From an uncultured bacterium (GTDB taxonomy: Bacteria; Acidobacteriota; UBA890): DNA of 15,223 nt. This document shows, piece after piece, positions 5,220-13,506 of the stretch. How positions within the stretch are numbered: position 1 is the stretch's first letter; each line of letters opens with the position of its first letter. Under the pieces are notes generated by a model. That model did not search any database, was not told where the DNA came from, and was given only the letters and a program-made list of their open reading frames with translations. The stretch spans positions 1 through 15,223 of the forward strand of contig CALAKE010000377.1 of NCBI GenBank assembly GCA_937922775.1. Reading direction: 5' to 3'. A program made the translations under genes and the position numbers.

Positions 5220-7130
5220 CTATAGGCCTGCGATTCTTTGCTGGACGTCCTCGTACACCTCGACGGTGTACCGCTCACGGAGCTGGCGTAGCATCGACTC
5301 GAACAGGTTGTTGCGCCGCTGATTCAACAGCTCCTCCTCGAGTTGAGCTTCCTGCATCCCGAATTGGGTCCAGTCAGGCTGCACGTGACTCGTAACCGAG
5401 AAGAGGGCGAAACCGCCTCCATCCACGGTCACCGGCCCGCCGGACTCTCCTTCGTTGAGCTCGAAGGCCGCCATGATCAAGGCCGGCTGGCGCCCGATCT
5501 CGGGAACTGATCCGGCACGAGGAATGAGCTCGGTACTCTGCACCGCCGCCGCTGCCTCGAGAGCGAGCTGATTGAACGACTCACCCGCCCGCAGACGCTC
5601 ACCGTAGGCCTCGGCTGTGGAGGCGGCACGACCAGCGGCGACGTCGGCGGCGACGTCCACCCTGACCTCTTCCTCTACCTGTTCGAACTCCGGCTCACGG
5701 GACTCGACGATCTCATCAACTCTGAAGACCACGTGACCCTGGGGAACCACCACCGGCTCCGCCACCCGGCCCGGACCGAGGGCGAAAACCTGCCGGGTGA
5801 ACTCCGGCGCACGGATTTCCTCGAGGCCATTGACTGCGTCGAACAACGGGCTTTCGACAACTGTCAGGGCGAATTGCTCCGCGATTTCACCCAGTCCTTC
5901 GCGGCTCAGCACCGCTCGCCTGATCTCTTCAGCCTGGTCCGCAACCATCGCCTGTGCATCCTCCCAGGCCAGACGCTGGTCGAGCTGGCCGCGGACCTCT
6001 TCGAACGACCTCACCTGTTCGGGACGGTATCCATCGACCCGAATGATGTGCACTCCGAAGGGGGTCTGCACCAGGCCAGATGTCTCCCCTACCGTGAGGG
6101 CGAAGGCAGCATCCTCGAACTCCCTCGTCATGCGCCCACGTCCAAACCACCCCAAATCCCCACCGAGACTCGCAGAGCTATCGTCTGAGTGCAGTCTCGC
6201 CATCTCGGCAAAATCGGCGCCTGCGGTGATCTCGTCGAGAACCACTTGGGCCTCGGCGCGCCTTACCGCCACCTCATCGTCGCTGGCACCGGCATCGATC
6301 CGGAAAAGGATGTGACGGGCCTGAAGCTGTTCGGTAACCGTGAACTCGGCGATTTGCTCCTCATACGCCGCCCGCAGAACGTCCTCCGGGATTTCGACTG
6401 TTTCCCGTAGAGCTTCGGTTTCGAGGAGCGCGTAGCTTACCCGGCGCTGCTCCGGCAGGCGGTAGTCTGACTTGTTGTTGTCGAAGTGCTCGATCGCCGC
6501 ATCGTCGCTCACTTCGGCGCTGGCCTCAGCGAGGAAGTCCTCGGGGCGCAGCCGGAAGAAATCGAACTGCACCATCTCGTTGCGCCGCTGGTAAGCGTCC
6601 GCCACCTCAGCGTCGGTGACGGCAACGCTTTCGCTGATCAGATTGGTCAGCTTCTCGAGCAGGATGCTCTGCTGGATCTCCCCCTCGAATCTCTCAACCG
6701 GGTAACCATTGTCTCTGAGAATCTGCTGGTACTGAGCATCGCCGACCCAACGGCCCTGCTCGTCGCGAAACGCATCGAATTGGATGATTCGGTTCTTGAT
6801 CTCTTGCGGCGTGGCCGACAGACCTTCGTCGCGGGCCGCGGCGACCAGGAGCTTCTGGCGGATCAGAGAGTCCAGAACGATCTGACCGAGCTGAATCTGC
6901 TGCAAGAAATCCTCAGGCAGGTCACCTTGGCTCATGCTGCGGTAGTAGTCGGCCTGCTGCTGCAGAGCCTGCTGATACTCCTCGGCCCGGATCGGGTCAC
7001 CATCAACTAAGGCAACGACGTTGCTCGGACTCTGAACCAAATTGGGAACGTAGAACGCGACGAAGGCAAGGATGACAAGCCACAACACCCAGTGCAGCCT
7101 GCGGACGTTGCGACGCATTTTGGGTAGCAC
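5220..7130 (-). CDS. ppiD: PpiD/SurA-like membrane-anchored peptidyl-prolyl isomerase
   Basis: Periplasmic foldase anchored in the inner membrane, expected to help newly exported envelope proteins fold; 636 residues, the size of E. coli PpiD. A short basic N-terminus (KMRRNVRR) is followed by one transmembrane helix at about 13-31, giving an N-in, C-periplasmic topology. A SurA_N-type chaperone region spans about 35-260. The parvulin rotamase domain spans about 268-368, with ARHILF (271-276), GGDLGWFGRG (323-332) and FGVHIIR (358-364). A second, degenerate parvulin-like or chaperone region follows to the C-terminus. The start is GTG 7130 with a GGAGG ribosome-binding site (complement of 7141-7145) at 10 nt; ATG 7118 is the alternative, but its spacing to that site is too long. 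It is divergent from mreB. The symbol is by architecture, and orthology is not proven. Confidence 0.88.
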   Translation of the reverse strand: MLPKMRRNVRRLHWVLWLVILAFVAFYVPNLVQSPSNVVALVDGDPIRAEEYQQALQQQADYYRSMSQGDLPEDFLQQIQLGQIVLDSLIRQKLLVAAARDEGLSATPQEIKNRIIQFDAFRDEQGRWVGDAQYQQILRDNGYPVERFEGEIQQSILLEKLTNLISESVAVTDAEVADAYQRRNEMVQFDFFRLRPEDFLAEASAEVSDDAAIEHFDNNKSDYRLPEQRRVSYALLETEALRETVEIPEDVLRAAYEEQIAEFTVTEQLQARHILFRIDAGASDDEVAVRRAEAQVVLDEITAGADFAEMARLHSDDSSASLGGDLGWFGRGRMTREFEDAAFALTVGETSGLVQTPFGVHIIRVDGYRPEQVRSFEEVRGQLDQRLAWEDAQAMVADQAEEIRRAVLSREGLGEIAEQFALTVVESPLFDAVNGLEEIRAPEFTRQVFALGPGRVAEPVVVPQGHVVFRVDEIVESREPEFEQVEEEVRVDVAADVAAGRAASTAEAYGERLRAGESFNQLALEAAAAVQSTELIPRAGSVPEIGRQPALIMAAFELNEGESGGPVTVDGGGFALFSVTSHVQPDWTQFGMQEAQLEEELLNQRRNNLFESMLRQLRERYTVEVYEDVQQRIAGL

Positions 7131-7598
7131 GGGAAACCGTCCTCCGTGTTCACATGATCGTAAATCAGCGTGGGGGATGTGCGCCGGCAGTCGTGAGGCC
7201 AGCGAATCAAGACTATCAAGAACCTGTATGGTACCCGCGCGGGACGACCTGCAACAACCTCACTATCTTTCGAACCACCAGATCGTGTCGCTCGGGGCGT
7301 CAGATTTCTCTCTGGTTCGGCCTCCCGATCTTGTCGCGATTCGTCGCGCCCGCAGGTGAAACGCACTGGGAATTGCGAGCCGAATGGGCGGAAACGCCTT
7401 AATTCAGGGCATCTTGCGCTTCCGCCATCCTTCGCGGCCATGCTAGACTGCACACGCTGAATGTGTCGCGCGGCAGGCGTCCCAGCGTCATCAAGCATGG
7501 GTCCGGGCCCGGGGTGAGCGTCCTGGCAAGTGGACCTGCGCACCAGGTTCCCGGCTGCCCGACTGCGCCTTCTCCAACGTCGGAGCCAATCAGAATAT
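7131..7598. other. Divergent intergenic region between the ppiD-like gene (-) and mreB (+)
   Basis: This 468-bp region has no convincing gene. It should contain divergent promoters. On the plus strand TGCTAGACT (7441-7449) reads as an extended -10 element about 150 nt before mreB. For the minus strand the best pair is a weak TTGTTG/TACCAT arrangement near 7230-7260. It also holds two 10-bp GC palindromes, CCCGCGCGGG (7234-7243) and CCGGGCCCGG (7503-7512). A hairpin GGACCTG/CAGGTTCC lies near 7532-7552 in the presumed mreB leader. No T-run terminator is visible. Confidence 0.5.
7441..7449 (+). promoter_or_regulatory. Possible extended -10 promoter for the mre-rod operon
   Basis: TGC followed by TAGACT (7444-7449, 4/6 match to TATAAT) forms an extended -10 motif. 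TTGCGC at 7414-7419 is the only nearby -35-like hexamer, but the 24-bp spacing is too long. Start of transcription would be near 7456, leaving a leader of about 140 nt. Confidence 0.3.
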
Positions 7599-8627
7599 AT
7601 GCGCCGGATCTCAATCTTCTCGATCTTCTCAAACGACATCGCCATCGATCTCGGCACGTCGAACACGCTCGTGTTCACACGAGGGCGCGGCGTGGTTCTC
7701 TCCGAGCCATCTATCGTCGCAATCAACAAGCTCACCAACAAAGTCGAGGCCGTTGGTCGCGAAGCAAAGGAAATGCTCGGTCGCACCCCGGGTCACATCG
7801 TCGCCGTGCGCCCCTTGAAGGACGGCGTCATCGCTGATTTCGACGTCACCGAGCAGATGATTTCGTACTTCATCCGCCGCGCCAACAATAGGCGTGTGTG
7901 GGTGCGTCCGCGCATCGTCATCGGTGTGCCTAGCGGCATTACTCAGGTGGAGGAAAGAGCCGTCAAAGACACCGCTTACCGGGCTAAGGCTACCGAGGTC
8001 TATCTCATCGAGGAAGCAATGGCCGCAGCCATCGGCGCCGGCCTTCCGATTACCGAACCGTCGGGGAACATGATCGTCGACATCGGCGGAGGCACCACCG
8101 ACGTCGCAGTTATTTCCATGGCGGGCATCGTCTACTCGCGCTCGATCCGCGTGGGCGGCACGGCGATGGACGAGGCGATCATCAACTACATCAAGCGCAA
8201 CTACAATCTGCTCATCGGCGAGCGCACCGCTGAGCAAATCAAGATCAGTATCGGCTCGGCATATCCTCTCGACGAGGAGCTGACCCTCGACATCAAGGGA
8301 CGCGACCTCGTCGAAGGCAAGCCCAAGACCATAACCATCACAGACCGCGAGATCCGTGAAGCGCTCAGCGAGGTGAGTTCGTCGATCGTCGAATCGGTCA
8401 GGATGGCTCTCGAAAGAACGCCCCCCGAGCTGTCCGCCGACTTCGTCGACAAAGGACTGATCCTCACGGGCGGCGGGGCCCTGCTACGCAACCTCGACCT
8501 GCGACTCCGAGAGGAAACGGGGGTGCCGGTATCGATCGCGGAAGATCCGCTGTCGTCCGTCGTGCTCGGCGTCGGTCGGATCCTCGACGATATCGACCTG
8601 CTTCGACGCGTGTGCTTGCCGTCGTGA
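7599..8627 (+). CDS. mreB: Rod shape-determining protein MreB (bacterial actin)
   Basis: ATP-binding actin homologue that forms short membrane-associated filaments and positions the elongation machinery along the cell cylinder. It has 342 residues, the normal family length. The actin-fold motifs are all present: phosphate-1 DLGTSNT (17-23), phosphate-2 DIGGGTTD (161-168) and the adenosine loop LTGGGALLRNLD (289-300). IEEAMAAAIGAGLP (137-150) is the typical connecting segment. The N-terminus RRISIFSIF is basic and hydrophobic, consistent with membrane binding. ATG 7599 is chosen by alignment with MreB N-termini (the -FSNDIAIDLGTSNT start). The nearest GGAG (7582-7585) is 13 nt away, so initiation may be weak or leader-controlled. 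It is the first gene of the five-gene elongasome operon, with mreC 13 nt downstream. Confidence 0.97.
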   Translation: MRRISIFSIFSNDIAIDLGTSNTLVFTRGRGVVLSEPSIVAINKLTNKVEAVGREAKEMLGRTPGHIVAVRPLKDGVIADFDVTEQMISYFIRRANNRRVWVRPRIVIGVPSGITQVEERAVKDTAYRAKATEVYLIEEAMAAAIGAGLPITEPSGNMIVDIGGGTTDVAVISMAGIVYSRSIRVGGTAMDEAIINYIKRNYNLLIGERTAEQIKISIGSAYPLDEELTLDIKGRDLVEGKPKTITITDREIREALSEVSSSIVESVRMALERTPPELSADFVDKGLILTGGGALLRNLDLRLREETGVPVSIAEDPLSSVVLGVGRILDDIDLLRRVCLPS

Positions 8628-8640
8628 TGTACTGACTGCG

Positions 8641-9513
8641 ATGGAGATGTTCGGTCGAAACGCCGGCTCAATTGCCATCCTCGCCGGCCTTCTGTTGGGC
8701 TTCTTCATCCTGATGTCATACCAGGTCAACCGGACCGAAACCGTCTCCGCTGTCGAGGGAACCGTGCACACGTTGACGTCCCCCGCCCACAGAGCCGTGT
8801 CCGCCGTCTGGCTGACTCTGACCGGTACGTGGCAGCGCTACATGGGACTAGTGGGTGCCTCGAGTCAGTCTTCTCGAATGCGAGAGAGAAACGCTGTCCT
8901 CGAACGTGAGAACTCTGCCTTGCAGGAGGCCGCGAGAGAGAATGCGCGCTTGCGACAGTTGCTCGGCCTCAGGGAGCGCATTGCCTCACCCTCTTTGGCG
9001 GGAGAGGTCATCGGTCGCGAGATATCGCACGGTTACCAGGGGCTCACCGTCAATCGCGGCAGCTGGGATGGCGCGCAACGAGACTCAGCGGTCGTCGCCC
9101 CCAATGGAGCTCTCGTGGGCAGGGTCGTGCAAGTTACCGCCACCAGCGCGTTGGTACAAACGCTCACCGACCCTGAAAGCGCGGTAGGTGCCAAGGTCGT
9201 GCGCTCTGACGCGCGCGGTGTCGTGCATGGCGTTGGAGGAGCGATCCTGGAGCTCGCCTACGTCAACAGCCTGGAGGACGTTGAGAACGGTGATCTCGTG
9301 GTGACCTCGGGCGATGACGGGCTGTACCCCGCAGGGATTCCGATAGGGCGCGTCAACCGCGTGGCGCCAGGAGCCCCGGTCCCCGACTCGCCGCCCGTAC
9401 CCTTGGCACGAGGTGAAGGCGCTCTCTTCCTGGAAATCTCACTCAATCCCCTCGTTGAGGTGCGGCAGGTCGACTATGTGCTCCTGCTCCGTCCCTTGAC
9501 CAACGGTGAATGA
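8641..9513 (+). CDS. mreC: Rod shape-determining protein MreC
   Basis: Bitopic inner-membrane protein that links MreB to the periplasmic side and activates PBP2; 290 residues. A short cytoplasmic N-terminus is followed by one transmembrane helix (about 10-28), a periplasmic coiled coil rich in R, E and L (about 75-112), and the paired beta domains. Conserved MreC segments visible are SWDGAQRDSAVVAPNGALVGRV-like (near 141-162) and DLVVTSGDDGLYPAGIPIGRV-like (near 218-238). ATG 8641 is used; ATG 8647 is an alternative, and neither has a strong ribosome-binding site. The stop overlaps the mreD start by 4 nt (ATGA), implying translational coupling. Confidence 0.95.
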   Translation: MEMFGRNAGSIAILAGLLLGFFILMSYQVNRTETVSAVEGTVHTLTSPAHRAVSAVWLTLTGTWQRYMGLVGASSQSSRMRERNAVLERENSALQEAARENARLRQLLGLRERIASPSLAGEVIGREISHGYQGLTVNRGSWDGAQRDSAVVAPNGALVGRVVQVTATSALVQTLTDPESAVGAKVVRSDARGVVHGVGGAILELAYVNSLEDVENGDLVVTSGDDGLYPAGIPIGRVNRVAPGAPVPDSPPVPLARGEGALFLEISLNPLVEVRQVDYVLLLRPLTNGE

Positions 9514-9998
9514 GAACGCTGCGCTGGTCGCTCCTACTGCTTGCCCTCGGGCTTCTGCAGACCTTCACGTCGGTGATCTGGTCGCCCCTCGGGTATGTCG
9601 ATTGGCTGCTGATCGCTGTCGTCTACATGGCCTTGCGCGGCTCCTTCCGGGAGGCCGTCATACTGGGTGCGATCGCCGGTCTCATGCAGGATGGGCTATC
9701 GCAGGAGATCGTCGGCCTGCATGGTTTCGCGAAAACGAGCATCGCAGCCGTGATCGCATCGTTTAGCAGCTTCTTGGTTGTACGAGGGCCTCTGCCGGAA
9801 GCCGTGGTTACCGGCCTCGCCTCGCTTCTGGAAAGCTCCATCGTCATTGCCTGGCTCGTGTTGCTCGGCCGCTCTTATCAGGTAACAGGACTCAGCATCA
9901 CGGGTCGCGCCATCGCAACGGCCCTTGCCACAGCTGCCGTGTGGTCGGTGGCAAGGTGGTTACATCAGCGTCGCAAGCGGCGCAGCCGCTTCAAGTAG
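9510..9998 (+). CDS. mreD: Rod shape-determining protein MreD
   Basis: Small polytopic inner-membrane protein of the elongasome, 162 residues, the usual size. It is hydrophobic with about five to six predicted transmembrane segments (roughly 5-20, 28-44, 48-62, 72-90, 95-118, 130-148) and a strongly basic C-terminus (RRKRRSR) expected to be cytoplasmic. MreD is conserved mainly in topology, so its position directly after mreC with an ATGA overlap is the main support, together with the L-Q-D-G-L-S stretch near residues 58-64 that is typical of the family. mrdA begins 13 nt downstream. Confidence 0.93.
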   Translation: MRTLRWSLLLLALGLLQTFTSVIWSPLGYVDWLLIAVVYMALRGSFREAVILGAIAGLMQDGLSQEIVGLHGFAKTSIAAVIASFSSFLVVRGPLPEAVVTGLASLLESSIVIAWLVLLGRSYQVTGLSITGRAIATALATAAVWSVARWLHQRRKRRSRFK

Positions 9999-10011
9999 AC
10001 AGGATTGAACG

Positions 10012-11991
10012 ATGAGCACCGTCGGCCCCTGGAGACCGGATTCGAAGCCGGGCGCCACTCGTTCCAGACTACGGCTGCATTGGCCGGGAGGGGGTGGGCA
10101 AGAGGGCACAACCACGCTCGAAAGCCCCGCCGTGCGGAACCGCATCGACCTACGTCTTCGCCTCACACAGGCTGCAGTTCTCTTTGCGGTTACCCTGCTG
10201 CTGTTAGGCTTCTGGAGACTCCAGGTCGTTCATGCCCCCCATTACCGTGAGCTCGCCGAGAACAACCGGCGCAGGGACGAGCTCGTGCGAGCGCCGCGCG
10301 GCCTGATCACCGACAGAAACGGCTACCTGCTCGCCGCCAATAGGCCCGCGTACAACGTCACCATGGTTCGCGAGGAGGTCACGGACAGAGCCTCCACTCT
10401 TGATTGGTTGAGCACCGTGCTCAACCAATCCGTTCGCGAGCTGGAAGACCGCCTCGCCAGCCAGCGCGGTATTCCCAGCTTTCGGCCCGTCGTCGTTGCG
10501 GAGGATGTGTCGATGGCGATCGTGGCGTCGATCGAGGCGCGGGGGCGGGAGTACCCGGGAGTTCTGATCCAGCCGGAGCAGAAGCGCTATTACCCCGAAG
10601 CGACCCTCGCTGCACACGTGTTGGGTCACGTCGGGGAAATCACCCGCCCACAACTCGATTCCTGGGAGCGAGACAGATTCCACCTCGGTGACATCGTCGG
10701 GCAGAACGGCATCGAGAGCGTCCACAACGACGCCCTGGCCGGCTGGGCGGGGGAACGTAATGTGGTGGTCAACAGTGCAGGGCGCACGGTTCGCGTCCTC
10801 GACCAAGTGCCGCCGGATCCAGGCAAGACACTGGTGTTGACGCTCGATGCTCGGCTGCAGGCTGATGCCGAAGCACAGCTCGCAGACAAACGTGGGGCCG
10901 TGGTCGTCTTGAATGTGGAGACCGGCGGGGTGTTGGCTCTCGCCTCCTCGCCGACCTTTGATCCCAACATTTTTGCGGCGCGTTTTTCCAGGACGCAATG
11001 GGAATCGCTGGTCAATGATCCGGCCGACCCGCTGCAGAATCGCGCCCTGCAAAGTCACTATCCGCCAGGGTCCATTTATAAGCTGGTGATGGCTGTAGCT
11101 GGCCTCGAGCGAGGCATCATCAACCCCCAGACGAGCGTGTTCTGCCCCGGGGGCCGCACCATCTACGGTCACTACTATGGTTGCCTGGCTGGAGGACACG
11201 GCCGGGTCAGCTTGCAGAGTGCCATCGGCCGCTCCTGCAATGTCTACTTCTACGAGCTCGGCAGACAGTTGGGCCGAGAGGCTATCGTCGAGGCTTCGCA
11301 ACGGTTCGGGCTCGGCGCGAGGACGGGCATCGACCTGCCGAATGAGGACGCCGGTACTCTCCCCACGGATGAATGGCTCGGGGCGAACAGAGACGGCCGT
11401 TGGTACCCCGGGGAGACCATCGTCCTGTCGATCGGGCAGGGCCCCATCGACACGACGCCCATCCAGCTTGCCAAGATTGTCGCGATGCTGGGATCGGGTC
11501 TGCAGGTCGAGCCGCATCTGGTGCTGCGAGAGGAAGAGGCCGCTGTCTCCTCCCTTCGAGCCGGAGTCGACCAGGGTGCCCGACCATCCGCGGTTCCAAC
11601 TCCCGTACAAGTCAGCGCGGCGCACCGACACCTCGTTCTCGATGGAATGTGGGCAGTGGTCAATGACAACGGCACGGGCTGGCGCGCCCGCAATCCCGAC
11701 GTTCCATTCGGCGGCAAGACGGGAACAGCCCAAGTCGCCTCCCGGGCCCTGACAGGCCCGGAAGAGGACCGTCCAGAGCAACTCCGCAACCACGCGTGGT
11801 TCGTTGGCCTGGCCCCGGTAAACGACCCCGAGATTGCCATCGCCGTGCTCATCGAGCACGGCGGCGGCGGGGGGCTCGCCGCGGCACCCGTGGGTGGACA
11901 CGTCATGTCCACGTATTTCGCCCTGCAGGCAGGTACGGATGACGCGATCGCTCAGAGTCCAGATGGCTCGGAGGGTGAGAGCCGCAGATGA
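10012..11991 (+). CDS. mrdA: Penicillin-binding protein 2, elongation-specific transpeptidase
   Basis: Class B PBP that cross-links lateral-wall peptidoglycan in the periplasm as the partner of RodA; 659 residues. A cytoplasmic N-terminal tail of about 50 residues is followed by one transmembrane helix (about 52-68), the PBP dimer/pedestal domain with RAPRGLITDRNG (93-104), and the transpeptidase domain. The three active-site motifs are present: SxxK as S354-I-Y-K357, SxN as S408-C-N410, and KTG at 569-571. ATG 10012 has an AGGA site (10001-10004) at 7 nt. The tail is longer than in many PBP2 proteins; GTG 10132 would give a conventional short N-terminus but has no good ribosome-binding site. 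A glycine-rich run (HGGGGGL) lies near 616-622. The stop overlaps rodA by 4 nt. Confidence 0.96.
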   Translation: MSTVGPWRPDSKPGATRSRLRLHWPGGGGQEGTTTLESPAVRNRIDLRLRLTQAAVLFAVTLLLLGFWRLQVVHAPHYRELAENNRRRDELVRAPRGLITDRNGYLLAANRPAYNVTMVREEVTDRASTLDWLSTVLNQSVRELEDRLASQRGIPSFRPVVVAEDVSMAIVASIEARGREYPGVLIQPEQKRYYPEATLAAHVLGHVGEITRPQLDSWERDRFHLGDIVGQNGIESVHNDALAGWAGERNVVVNSAGRTVRVLDQVPPDPGKTLVLTLDARLQADAEAQLADKRGAVVVLNVETGGVLALASSPTFDPNIFAARFSRTQWESLVNDPADPLQNRALQSHYPPGSIYKLVMAVAGLERGIINPQTSVFCPGGRTIYGHYYGCLAGGHGRVSLQSAIGRSCNVYFYELGRQLGREAIVEASQRFGLGARTGIDLPNEDAGTLPTDEWLGANRDGRWYPGETIVLSIGQGPIDTTPIQLAKIVAMLGSGLQVEPHLVLREEEAAVSSLRAGVDQGARPSAVPTPVQVSAAHRHLVLDGMWAVVNDNGTGWRARNPDVPFGGKTGTAQVASRALTGPEEDRPEQLRNHAWFVGLAPVNDPEIAIAVLIEHGGGGGLAAAPVGGHVMSTYFALQAGTDDAIAQSPDGSEGESRR

Positions 11992-13070
11992 TCCTCTTTG
12001 ACCGCCGCTCATTTCGAGCCTTCGACTACGTACTTCTCAGCACGATGGCGCTCCTGTACACGCTCGGCACCATACTCGTTGCCTCTGCGGGCGGATCTGT
12101 CTATTTCCGCAAGCAGATCGTGTTTGCCGCTGTGGCCATACCTCTCGCAATCGCGGTTTCGACTATCGACTACAGGAGGCTGAGAGACCGCGCATACCTG
12201 CTGTGGGGACTGGTTGCATTGTCACTCGTCGGCCTTCTGTTCTTCGGGGCGGAGCGCGCCGGCGCAAGGAGCTGGATCGACGCGGGGCCAATAGGCATCC
12301 AGCCGTCAGAGCTCGCCAAGGTCGTGGTGATTCTAGCGATTGCCCGATACTACGCTGAGGGCGATCCGCGACCGTTCGGCCTTCGAGGTCTCTACGTTCC
12401 AGGGCTCCTGGCCTTCGTCCCCTTCGTCCTCACGGCGCTACAACCCGATCTCGGTACCGCGAGCACCTTCATCCCCATCGTGGCAGGCATCGCCTGGGTC
12501 GCAGGCCTCCGCATCTCCACTGCCGTGCGACTCAGCTTGCTCGGAGCTGCACTCGCGCCCCTCGGGTATTTTCTTCTCGAGGACTACCAGCGAGCACGGC
12601 TTTTCACATTCATCAATCCAGACGTGGATCCTCTCGGAGCCGGTTATCAGATCGTTCAGTCGAAGATCGCCGTCGGGTCCGGTGGCCTGGTCGGCAAGGG
12701 TCTCTTCTCAGGAAGCCAGAGCCAACTCCAGTTCCTGCCGGCCCAGCATACCGACCTGGTCTTCGCGGTCCTCGGCGAGGAGCTAGGCTTCCTTGGTGTG
12801 GCCGCAGCCCTGAGCCTGTATCTGTTGCTGCTGCTGCGTATCCTGCAGATCGGACGGCGATCTCGCGACCGCCTCGGCTCGTTCATCTGCGCCGGGGTAG
12901 CGGCACTCCTTCTGTACCATCTGGCGGTGAACGTCGGCATGGTCATCGGCTTTGCGCCGATCACCGGCATTCCCCTGCCGTTCCTTTCCTATGGCGGGTC
13001 CTCAGCGCTCACGACGAGCATGGCTCTCGGGCTCGTGCTGTCGGTGCGTACGCGAAGGTTTCTCAACTGA
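11988..13070 (+). CDS. rodA: RodA, SEDS-family peptidoglycan glycosyltransferase
   Basis: Polytopic inner-membrane enzyme that polymerises lipid II into glycan strands during cell elongation, working with PBP2. It has 360 residues and about ten transmembrane segments. Diagnostic SEDS segments are ARSWIDAGPIGIQPSELAK (93-111), LQPDLGTAS (151-159), GKGLFSG with FLPAQHTDLVFAV (236-261), and the C-terminal GIPLPFLSYGGSS (327-339). D256 in the HTD motif corresponds to the catalytic aspartate of E. coli RodA (D262). It starts within the mrdA stop (ATGA). RodA is favoured over FtsW by the mre-mrdA context. It is the last gene of the wall operon before a 436-nt gap. Confidence 0.96.
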   Translation: MILFDRRSFRAFDYVLLSTMALLYTLGTILVASAGGSVYFRKQIVFAAVAIPLAIAVSTIDYRRLRDRAYLLWGLVALSLVGLLFFGAERAGARSWIDAGPIGIQPSELAKVVVILAIARYYAEGDPRPFGLRGLYVPGLLAFVPFVLTALQPDLGTASTFIPIVAGIAWVAGLRISTAVRLSLLGAALAPLGYFLLEDYQRARLFTFINPDVDPLGAGYQIVQSKIAVGSGGLVGKGLFSGSQSQLQFLPAQHTDLVFAVLGEELGFLGVAAALSLYLLLLLRILQIGRRSRDRLGSFICAGVAALLLYHLAVNVGMVIGFAPITGIPLPFLSYGGSSALTTSMALGLVLSVRTRRFLN

Positions 13071-13171
13071 GGCAATCGGAGGACCGGTCCTCGCCCGGGC
13101 AGCCGAGACGGCGTCCGCGCTCGTTTGCTCACCATTTCCGATGGATGCGCCGGATTTCGTGCCCCATCGGC

Positions 13172-13177
13172 TATAAT
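13172..13177 (+). promoter_or_regulatory. Consensus -10 hexamer upstream of the ribonuclease gene
   Basis: TATAAT is a perfect -10 match located 102 nt after the rodA stop. No recognisable -35 lies at 16-18 bp (the sequence there is GCCGGA-like), so it may need an activator or be weak. Transcription from it would start near 13184 and yield a leader of about 320 nt before the ribonuclease ATG. Confidence 0.5.
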
Positions 13178-13183
13178 GATCTC

Positions 13184-13506
13184 GTACTGCAGTCGAGTCG
13201 GCGCTCCCAACACGGGATTTCGCACTGCGACTTGCACCAAAGACTTTTGATACATCCCGTTTTTTCTGGTTCTTTTCTGGCTGACCGATGGGCGACTGAA
13301 GAACGAGCCCGTCGACAGCCGACACGTCACACGACACACCGCGATTGGGCTCGGCAGACAGCTAGCAAGTTGCCCCAGGGCAACTCCACCGCAGAGGGTG
13401 AAGCAGCTTGTCGCCTCGCAGCCCGGCGTGAGGGAGCAGCCGCAATGACCTACACCAGATGGCGATTAGATTTCGCCGAAGGTCTGTGGCGCTCGAGGAG
13501 TTTTGC
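13184..13506 (+). other. Structured 5' leader of the RNase E/G gene
   Basis: No protein-coding frame is convincing in the 436 nt between rodA and the ribonuclease gene. From the presumed start near 13184 the leader holds several perfect stems: ACGGGAT/ATCCCGT (13212-13218 with 13254-13260) followed by T6; CGAGCCC/GGGCTCG (13304-13310 with 13347-13353); and AGTTGCC/GGCAACT (13368-13374 with 13379-13385, loop CCAG). A competing pairing, TGCAGTCG (13188-13195) with CGACTTGCA (13228-13236), cannot coexist simply with the first. In E. coli, RNase E controls its own mRNA through its 5' UTR, so a regulatory leader here is plausible but unproven. Confidence 0.45.
13212..13265 (+). terminator. Terminator-like hairpin early in the ribonuclease leader (possible attenuator)
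   Basis: The stem ACGGGAT (13212-13218)/ATCCCGT (13254-13260) runs straight into six T residues (13260-13265). The 35-nt interior can form two small hairpins, TCGC-ACT-GCGA (about 13220-13230) and CAAA-GACT-TTTG (about 13238-13249). It could end the mre-rod transcript, or end a transcript of about 80 nt begun at the TATAAT box at 13172-13177. The long interior makes it weaker than a simple hairpin terminator. Confidence 0.4.

Noticed and set aside
6486..7010. A plus-strand frame of 174 codons opposite the ppiD-like gene
   Set aside because: The leucine-rich translation arises as the complement of glutamine- and glutamate-rich codons in the foldase gene.
7629..8237. A minus-strand open frame of about 200 codons opposite mreB
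   Set aside because: It mirrors the mreB codon pattern and is rich in D, H and R without domain structure; mreB is unambiguous.
10204..12012. A 602-codon open frame on the minus strand opposite mrdA
   Set aside because: It is fully antisense to PBP2, whose motifs are all intact, and its translation shows no recognisable domain. Long antisense frames are common in GC-rich coding DNA.
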